64,000 nt of DNA, taken from assembly GCF_025961475.1 (NCBI RefSeq), contig NZ_JAOQNS010000009.1, positions 148,587-212,586 of the forward strand, read 5' to 3'. Under the pieces are notes generated by a model, which did not search any database, was not told where the DNA came from, and was given only the letters and a program-made list of their open reading frames with translations. The DNA is from Rhodobium gokarnense. GTDB taxonomy: Bacteria > Pseudomonadota > Alphaproteobacteria > Rhizobiales > Rhodobiaceae. A program made the translations under genes and the position numbers. Shown piece after piece: positions 59,376 to 64,000 of this stretch (position 1 is its first letter; every line of letters begins with the position of its first letter).

Positions 59376-60203
59376 ATGATCCAGATCACCACCGTCGTCG
59401 AAAACAGCCCGGGAGAGCACAAAGCGCTCCGGCACGAGCACGGGCTCTGCTTCCACATCGATACGGGTAGCGACCGGATCCTGTTCGACACCGGCGCCTC
59501 GGACGCGCTGCTTCACAATGCCGAGCACCTGCGCCTCGACCTCAAGCGCGTCGGCACGGTCGTCCTCAGCCACGGCCATTACGACCATACCGGCGGTCTG
59601 CGCCATCTGGCCTCGGTGAATGACGGCTTCGAACTCGTCACCGGCAAGGGCTTCTTCGTTGAAAAATATGCGGCCCTCGATGCGGCCTATGAATTCCTCG
59701 GCAACGATTTCGACGAGGCGTGGCTGGCCGCCAAGGGCATCACGTGCAGAACCGTCTCCGAGCCGATCAGCGAGCTCGTGCCGGGCGTTCACATCATCAC
59801 CGATTTCGAGCGCACCCATGGCGATGAGGTCGTCAATCCGCGCTTCAAGCTGCGCACCGACGACGGATTCGTCAACGACACGTTCTCCGACGAGGTGATG
59901 CTGGCGATCGAGACGCCGCCCGGCATCGTCGCCGTGGTCGGCTGCTCGCATCCGGGCATCAGAAACCTGCTCGACACCGCCGAAAAGCGGCTGGGGCGGC
60001 CGATCCACGCCGTCCTCGGCGGCACCCACCTGATGGAGGCGACGCCGGACCGCATCGCCGCGACGCTCGACTATCTCGACCGGAAGGGAATCTCGGTGAT
60101 CGGCGCGTCGCACTGCACCGGCCCGAAGGCCACGGAACAGATGAAGGCCCTCGGCGCCCGCCACTACCACAACCGCACCGGCACCTCTCTGGTCTTCCAC
60201 TAG
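59376..60203 (+). CDS. Metallo-beta-lactamase-fold hydrolase
   Basis: The 275-residue MBL protein has LFDTGASDALLHNAEHLRLD, the metal motif VVLSHGHYDHTGGLRHL (HxHxDH), a further ligand in VVGCSHPGIRNLLD and a late HCTGPKATEQ. It resembles the beta-ribofuranosylaminobenzene 5'-phosphate synthase/teichoic-type MBL group annotated as 7,8-dihydropterin-like hydrolases. The start ATG at 59376 has GGAGGA upstream. It lies between the GntR regulator and the TRAP SBP, so it probably acts on the imported compound, for example opening a lactone. Substrate unproven. Confidence 0.87.
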   Translation: MIQITTVVENSPGEHKALRHEHGLCFHIDTGSDRILFDTGASDALLHNAEHLRLDLKRVGTVVLSHGHYDHTGGLRHLASVNDGFELVTGKGFFVEKYAALDAAYEFLGNDFDEAWLAAKGITCRTVSEPISELVPGVHIITDFERTHGDEVVNPRFKLRTDDGFVNDTFSDEVMLAIETPPGIVAVVGCSHPGIRNLLDTAEKRLGRPIHAVLGGTHLMEATPDRIAATLDYLDRKGISVIGASHCTGPKATEQMKALGARHYHNRTGTSLVFH

Positions 60204-60273
60204 GTGCCGGAAAAAGGCGTCGCGAGAGCAGAAATCCGCGGCGAACAGACAGCATGACCAAGGAGGAAATGAA

Positions 60274-61326
60274 ATGCTGACGAGAAAACAATTCCTGCGC
60301 TTCGGAGCCCTGGCCGGCGCCGCGCCGCTGGCCGCGCCGTTCGTCGTCACCGCCAAGGCGGCCGACAAGATCACCTGGCGCTCGTCGGGCCATGGCCCCG
60401 CGTCCGATCCCTCGCAGATCTACCACGACATGCTGTGCAAGGCGATCACCAAGGCCAGCGACGGCCGCCTGACCGTGAAGCCGTTCGTCGGCGGCTCCAT
60501 CGTGCCGGCCTACCAGGAACTCGACGCCGTCGAGCAGGGCGTCCTGCAGATGGCCTACACCTGCCCGATGTACAATCTCGACAAATGGCCGGCCGCCGGT
60601 CTGATCAGCTCGCGTCCGGGCTGCCTTGCCGGCAATGCCCTGAGGAGCTGGTTCGACTTTGCCGGCGGCGCCGACCTGATGAACAAGATGATGGGCGACA
60701 GCTACAACGCCATCACCTTCCCGGGTGCCCTGTCGCCGCTGCCGCCGGAGGTCTTCTTCCACTCCAAGGTCGAACTGAACAGCATGGACGACGTCAAGGG
60801 CCTGAAGGCCCGCTGCATGGGCGACGGCGGCGAGATCTTCAAGCGCCTCGGTGCGGCCACCGTCATCATTCCGGGCGGCGAGCTCTACGAGGCCATGCAG
60901 CGCGGCACCATCGACGCGTTCGAATACTCCACGCTGGCGTCGAACTGGAAGATGCACTTCAACGAGGTGGCGAAATACGTCTACGTCTCGCCGGCCCGCG
61001 CGCCGAGCGATCCGCAGGTGTTCTTCGTCAACAAGGAGGCCTGGGCGGCCCTGCCGGAAGACCTGAAGGAACTCGTCCAGGGCCTGGTCGCGCGCTTCAC
61101 CCAGGACCAGCACGAGTACCTGGAATACGAGTCGATCAAGGCGGTCGAGGAGTTCCGGGCGGCCGGCAACGAAGTGCGCCGCGTACCGGACGAGATCGTC
61201 GCCGCCCTGACGGCCGAGGCCGACACCTTCTACGCCGAAAAGAGCGAGAAGGAATCGCCGATCTTCAAGGAGATCTACGATTCCATGACCTCGTATCGCT
61301 CGGCCTACGAGGCGGCCAACGCCTGA
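60274..61326 (+). CDS. TRAP transporter periplasmic binding protein, DctP-like
   Basis: The 350-residue exported protein begins MLTRKQFLRFGALAGAAPLA, a twin-arginine-like leader lacking the second arginine. The DctP fold has VKPFVGGSIVPAYQELDAVE and the carboxylate-binding arginine region GLKARCMGDGGEIFKRLG. VIIPGGELYEAMQRGTIDAF and WAALPEDLKELVQGLVARF follow. It captures an organic acid. A strong AAGGAGG precedes the ATG. It is separated from the small permease by a long stem-loop. Confidence 0.9.
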   Translation: MLTRKQFLRFGALAGAAPLAAPFVVTAKAADKITWRSSGHGPASDPSQIYHDMLCKAITKASDGRLTVKPFVGGSIVPAYQELDAVEQGVLQMAYTCPMYNLDKWPAAGLISSRPGCLAGNALRSWFDFAGGADLMNKMMGDSYNAITFPGALSPLPPEVFFHSKVELNSMDDVKGLKARCMGDGGEIFKRLGAATVIIPGGELYEAMQRGTIDAFEYSTLASNWKMHFNEVAKYVYVSPARAPSDPQVFFVNKEAWAALPEDLKELVQGLVARFTQDQHEYLEYESIKAVEEFRAAGNEVRRVPDEIVAALTAEADTFYAEKSEKESPIFKEIYDSMTSYRSAYEAANA

Positions 61327-61369
61327 CGCGCGGAAGGACTTTCCGGACAATCAATCGCGTGAAAACGAC

Positions 61370-61419
61370 GGCCCGAAGCGTGCCGCGCCTTCCAGACGAA
61401 GCGCGACACGCTCCGGGCC
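61370..61419 (+). other. Long stem-loop between TRAP binding-protein and permease genes
   Basis: Outer arms GGCCCGAAGCGTG (61370-61382) and CACGCTCCGGGCC (61407-61419) pair with a single mismatch. An inner CGCGC/GCGCG stem is also possible. No U-run follows. Its position after the SBP gene parallels the hairpin in the peptide ABC operon and suggests SBP-biased mRNA stability. Confidence 0.6.
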
Positions 61420-61467
61420 CGCAAGCCAGCCAGCAGAAAAACGTCCGATAAGGGCAGGGAGGACCAT

Positions 61468-61986
61468 GTGACCTTCATACGAAAGCTACCGCGAATGATC
61501 GACCGCCTGAGCGCATTGTCAGGCGCGGTGGGCAAGTGGTTCGCCGTTCTCCTCGTCCTTGTCGGCACGTTCGAGACCGTCTCCCGGCACTTCTTCAACG
61601 CGCCGACCATCTGGGCCTACGACTCCATGTGCATGGCCGGCGGCGCGATCTACCTGCTCGGGGCGTCCTACACCTACATGAAGGACTCCCACACCCGGGT
61701 CGACCTCCTCTACAGCCGCTGTTCGGACCGGACCAAGGCGCTGATCGACGTCATCGGTGCCGCCGTCTTCCTGTTCCCGCTGATGATCGTGATGTTCCAG
61801 ATGTCGGTCACCTGGGCGATCCGGGCCTGGCGGATCAACGAGGTCATGTTCAACAGCTTCTGGTATCCGCCCGCCGCCCCCTACCGCACCCTGTTCGCGA
61901 TCGGGTTGTTCCTGCTTCTCCTGCAGGCCGCCGCGAAATTCGCGCGTGACCTCTACTTCCTGGTAAGGAACGAGACCCTTGATTGA
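61468..61986 (+). CDS. TRAP transporter small permease, DctQ-like
   Basis: The 172-residue membrane protein has four spans and the DctQ pattern: NAPTIWAYDSMCMAGGAIYL, LLGASYTYMKDSHTRVDLLY and RINEVMFNSFWYPPAAPYRT. It forms the scaffold of the TRAP channel with DctM. The start is GTG at 61468 with GGGAGG upstream; the overlapping ATG at 61466 is followed directly by TGA. Its stop overlaps the DctM start by eight bases. Confidence 0.9.
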   Translation: MTFIRKLPRMIDRLSALSGAVGKWFAVLLVLVGTFETVSRHFFNAPTIWAYDSMCMAGGAIYLLGASYTYMKDSHTRVDLLYSRCSDRTKALIDVIGAAVFLFPLMIVMFQMSVTWAIRAWRINEVMFNSFWYPPAAPYRTLFAIGLFLLLLQAAAKFARDLYFLVRNETLD

Positions 61987-63325
61987 GCTCAGCCCCGAAC
62001 TCGTTGCCATCCTCATGCTGGGTGGCGTCTTCGTTCTCGCCCTGTCCGGATTTCCCATCGCCTTTGTCATCGGCAGCATCGCCTTTTTCATCGGCCTTGT
62101 GACCTTCGGCACGACGACGACCTTCCACATCCTCTATTCCCGCTTCTACGACCTGTCGCTCAACTATCCTTACCTGGCGGTGCCGCTGTTCACCTTCATG
62201 GGCGTGGTTCTGCAGAAGTCGGGCATTACCAAGGAGCTCTACCAGCGCCTTTACGAGGCCCTCGGCTCGTTCCGGGGCGGGTTGCTGCTCGTCACCATCA
62301 TCTTCGGCACCATCCTCGCCGCCTGCCTCGGCGTCATCGCCGCCTCGGTGACGATCCTCGCCCTGATCGCACTCAGCCCGATGGTCAGCCGCGGCTATGA
62401 CCGCTCGCTGGCGGCCGGCACCATCGTCGCCTCGGGTACCCTCGGCATCCTCATTCCGCCGAGCATCATGCTGGTCGTCTATGCGCCCCAGGCAGGCCTT
62501 TCGATCGGCCAGATGTTCATGGGTGCGGTGTTCCCCGGCCTCATCCTGTCGAGCCTTTACATCGTCTATGTGGTGACCCGCTGCCAGCTCAATCCCTCCC
62601 TCGGACCACCGATCCCGGCCGAGCAGATGACGCCGTTCACCGTTGACAAGGTCGGCAAGCTGCTGATGGCGCTGGTGCCGCCGGTGGCGCTGATGGTGGC
62701 AGTCCTCGGCACAATCTTCGCCGGCGTCGCGCCGCCGACGGAGGCCGCCGCCGTCGGCAGCTTCGCCTCCATCCTGCTCGCCGTCGTCTACGGCAAGTTC
62801 AGCTGGGGCATGATCCGGGACGCCAGCATCGAGACGCTGAGGGTCAGCGCCTTCGTCGTGCTGATCGCGGCGCTCTGCTACGCCTTCGTCGGCATCTTCA
62901 TGAATGCGGGTGCGGGCGACGTCGTCGCGGAAATGATCCTCGCCGTCCCGGGCGGCAGGTGGGCGTCGTTCCTCGTCATCATGATCATCGTCTTCATGCT
63001 CGGCATGTTCATCGAGTGGATCGGCATCGTCTTCATCATCGTGCCGATCTTCTCGCCGATCCTCGCCCAGCTCGGCTTCGACCCGCTGTGGGCCGGCATG
63101 ATGATCTGCATCAACCTGCAGATGGCCTTCCAGACGCCGCCGATGGCGATGTCGATCTTCGTCCTCAAGGGCGCCGCGCCCGAGGAGGTCGGCCTGACCA
63201 TGGGCGAGATCATCCGGGGCGTCCTGCCCTTCGTCGGCATCATCGTGTTCTCGCTGATTCTGTTCACCCTGTTCCCGGAAATCATCACCTGGCTTCCGGC
63301 CCAGATGATCGGACCCTCGCATTAA
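61979..63325 (+). CDS. TRAP transporter large permease, DctM-like
   Basis: The 448-residue permease has about 11-13 spans. It contains the DctM signatures LAACLGVIAASVTILALIAL, GTLGILIPPSIMLVVYAPQA and AGVAPPTEAAAVGSFASILL, and a late MQMAFQTPPM-type motif (NLQMAFQTPPMAMSIF). It carries the transport path and uses a sodium or proton gradient. The start is TTG at 61979, inside the DctQ end, so coupling is likely. It ends 90 bases before the convergent ROK gene. Confidence 0.9.
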   Translation: MIELSPELVAILMLGGVFVLALSGFPIAFVIGSIAFFIGLVTFGTTTTFHILYSRFYDLSLNYPYLAVPLFTFMGVVLQKSGITKELYQRLYEALGSFRGGLLLVTIIFGTILAACLGVIAASVTILALIALSPMVSRGYDRSLAAGTIVASGTLGILIPPSIMLVVYAPQAGLSIGQMFMGAVFPGLILSSLYIVYVVTRCQLNPSLGPPIPAEQMTPFTVDKVGKLLMALVPPVALMVAVLGTIFAGVAPPTEAAAVGSFASILLAVVYGKFSWGMIRDASIETLRVSAFVVLIAALCYAFVGIFMNAGAGDVVAEMILAVPGGRWASFLVIMIIVFMLGMFIEWIGIVFIIVPIFSPILAQLGFDPLWAGMMICINLQMAFQTPPMAMSIFVLKGAAPEEVGLTMGEIIRGVLPFVGIIVFSLILFTLFPEIITWLPAQMIGPSH

Positions 63326-63375
63326 CGCGGCCTTGGCGACGAGCCCGCGGCCCGTTCGCTACCGACTGCGCATGT

Positions 63376-63401
63376 ACCGCGCCGGAACGCTCCGGCGCGG
63401 T
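63376..63401. terminator. Hairpin between convergent DctM and ROK genes
   Basis: Perfect 11-base arms ACCGCGCCGGA and TCCGGCGCGGT with a 4-base loop. It is a stable bidirectional terminator stem, although no U-run follows on either side. Confidence 0.5.
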
Positions 63402-63415
63402 CATCGTCGCACCGG

Positions 63416-64000
63416 TCAGGCGAACATGTTCTCGTCGGAGTAATGCGGATTGAGGCGGCTGAGGACCGGCAGGATGGCCGCCCCCTGGATCACCGCGTCG
63501 GCACCGAGCTCGGCCTTCATCAGGCGGGGGACCTTGCGGCTCTCCTGGGAGACGGACGGATAGAGCGGCTGCGTGCGCTCGATGAACGCATCGATCAGCC
63601 AGTCCGGAGCGTCGCCGCCGAGCATGATGGTCTCCGGGTCGAACAGGTTTTCCAGCGCGTTGACGCCGATGCGCAGGGGCTCGGCGCCGATGTCGATCCA
63701 TTCCGACACGGCCGGCATGTCGGCTGAAAGGGACTCCAGCTCGCCGACATTGGCGATGCCGTGGCCGCGTTCCTCCAGGAACCGCCCCAGCGAGTCGATC
63801 GACACATAGGTCTCCAGGCAGCCGCGCTTGCCGCAGATGCAGGGATGGCCGTCGGTGATGGCGATGGTGTGGCCGAGTTCGCCGGCATTGCCGTTGCTGC
63901 CGCCGAAGGCCGCGCCGTCGACCATGATGCCGGTGCCGAGGCCGTTGCCGAGATAGATGTAGACGAAATTGTCGAGGGTGCGCGCCGTCTCGCCGAACCG
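63416..64000 (-). CDS. ROK-family protein (5' end outside window)
   Basis: The visible 194 residues are the C-terminal part of a ROK sugar kinase or regulator. Reading from 64000 the frame includes NFVYIYLGNGLGTGIMVDGA (glycine-rich sugar site), GNAGELGHTIAITDG and the zinc motif CICGKRGCLETYVS (CxCGxxGCxE). The N-terminal part, which would show whether a DNA-binding domain is present (NagC/Mlc type) or not (kinase), is beyond the window. It converges with the TRAP operon. Repressor versus kinase cannot be decided here. Confidence 0.85.
   Translation of the reverse strand, partial: RFGETARTLDNFVYIYLGNGLGTGIMVDGAAFGGSNGNAGELGHTIAITDGHPCICGKRGCLETYVSIDSLGRFLEERGHGIANVGELESLSADMPAVSEWIDIGAEPLRIGVNALENLFDPETIMLGGDAPDWLIDAFIERTQPLYPSVSQESRKVPRLMKAELGADAVIQGAAILPVLSRLNPHYSDENMFA

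Overview
The window reads as a chromosomal segment of a high-GC alphaproteobacterium, most likely Hyphomicrobiales/Rhizobiales or a near relative. The evidence is the ribosomal protein S21 sequence, the density of LysR regulators and ABC/TRAP importers, an RpoE/ChrR-type promoter and anti-sigma set, and a cytochrome c maturation (ccm) locus of System I. Genus cannot be fixed from sequence reading alone. No tRNA, rRNA or CRISPR array was seen.

Region by region. (1) 1-5920 is an accessory, partly decayed segment: a SIR2-domain protein overlapping a second gene that leaves the window, a dead IS3-family (IS2-group) element, a truncated and frameshifted SelA-like gene, and a formylglycine-generating enzyme broken by two stop codons at tryptophan positions. 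(2) 6096-13796 is a peptide-type ABC importer (fused ATPases, two permeases, binding protein) with an amidase and a divergent LysR gene. (3) 14254-19068 is a compact three-gene cassette with an AT-rich upstream region: a cytoplasmic subtilase, a stand-alone protein resembling that subtilase's own N-terminal half, and a protein joining a trypsin-like protease to two complete HKD phospholipase D motifs. It is the best candidate here for an undescribed conflict or defence system. (4) 19196-25604 holds lipid and oxidative-stress genes (DUF2177, FAD oxidoreductase, DUF1365, CFA-synthase-like methyltransferase, SDR, ChrR-like anti-sigma protein), with three promoters of the form TGATCC-N18-TA.

(5) 25830-36821 is a redox and small-molecule region with two SDR/Gfo-type oxidoreductases, two related cupins, a CMD protein, cytochrome P460, a DHFR-like protein, an MFS pump, two LysR regulators and an aldo/keto reductase. 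Four copies of ATGAG-N5-CTCAT, a LysR-type box, lie in its intergenic regions. (6) 36926-46750 is respiratory: a Rap1a/Tai-like small protein, a 12-heme cytochrome c with an FNR-like box upstream, then ccmI and a fused ccmF-ccmH gene coupled to an FNR-type regulator that has four plausible cluster cysteines. A lower-GC DUF262/DUF1524 (GmrSD-like) gene is inserted in the middle.

(7) 46795-50678 has a hybrid sensor kinase, a divergent OmpR-type response regulator and rpsU. (8) 51032-58430 has an aldo/keto reductase, a phosphodiesterase and a Ugp-like ABC importer with a divergent LysR gene. (9) 58658-64000 has a GntR/FCD regulator with a clear operator, an MBL-fold protein, a TRAP importer, and a ROK-family gene cut by the right edge. 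The two binding-protein genes that precede membrane components (ABC at 9658, TRAP at 60274) are each followed by a strong intergenic hairpin, which suggests differential expression inside the operons.
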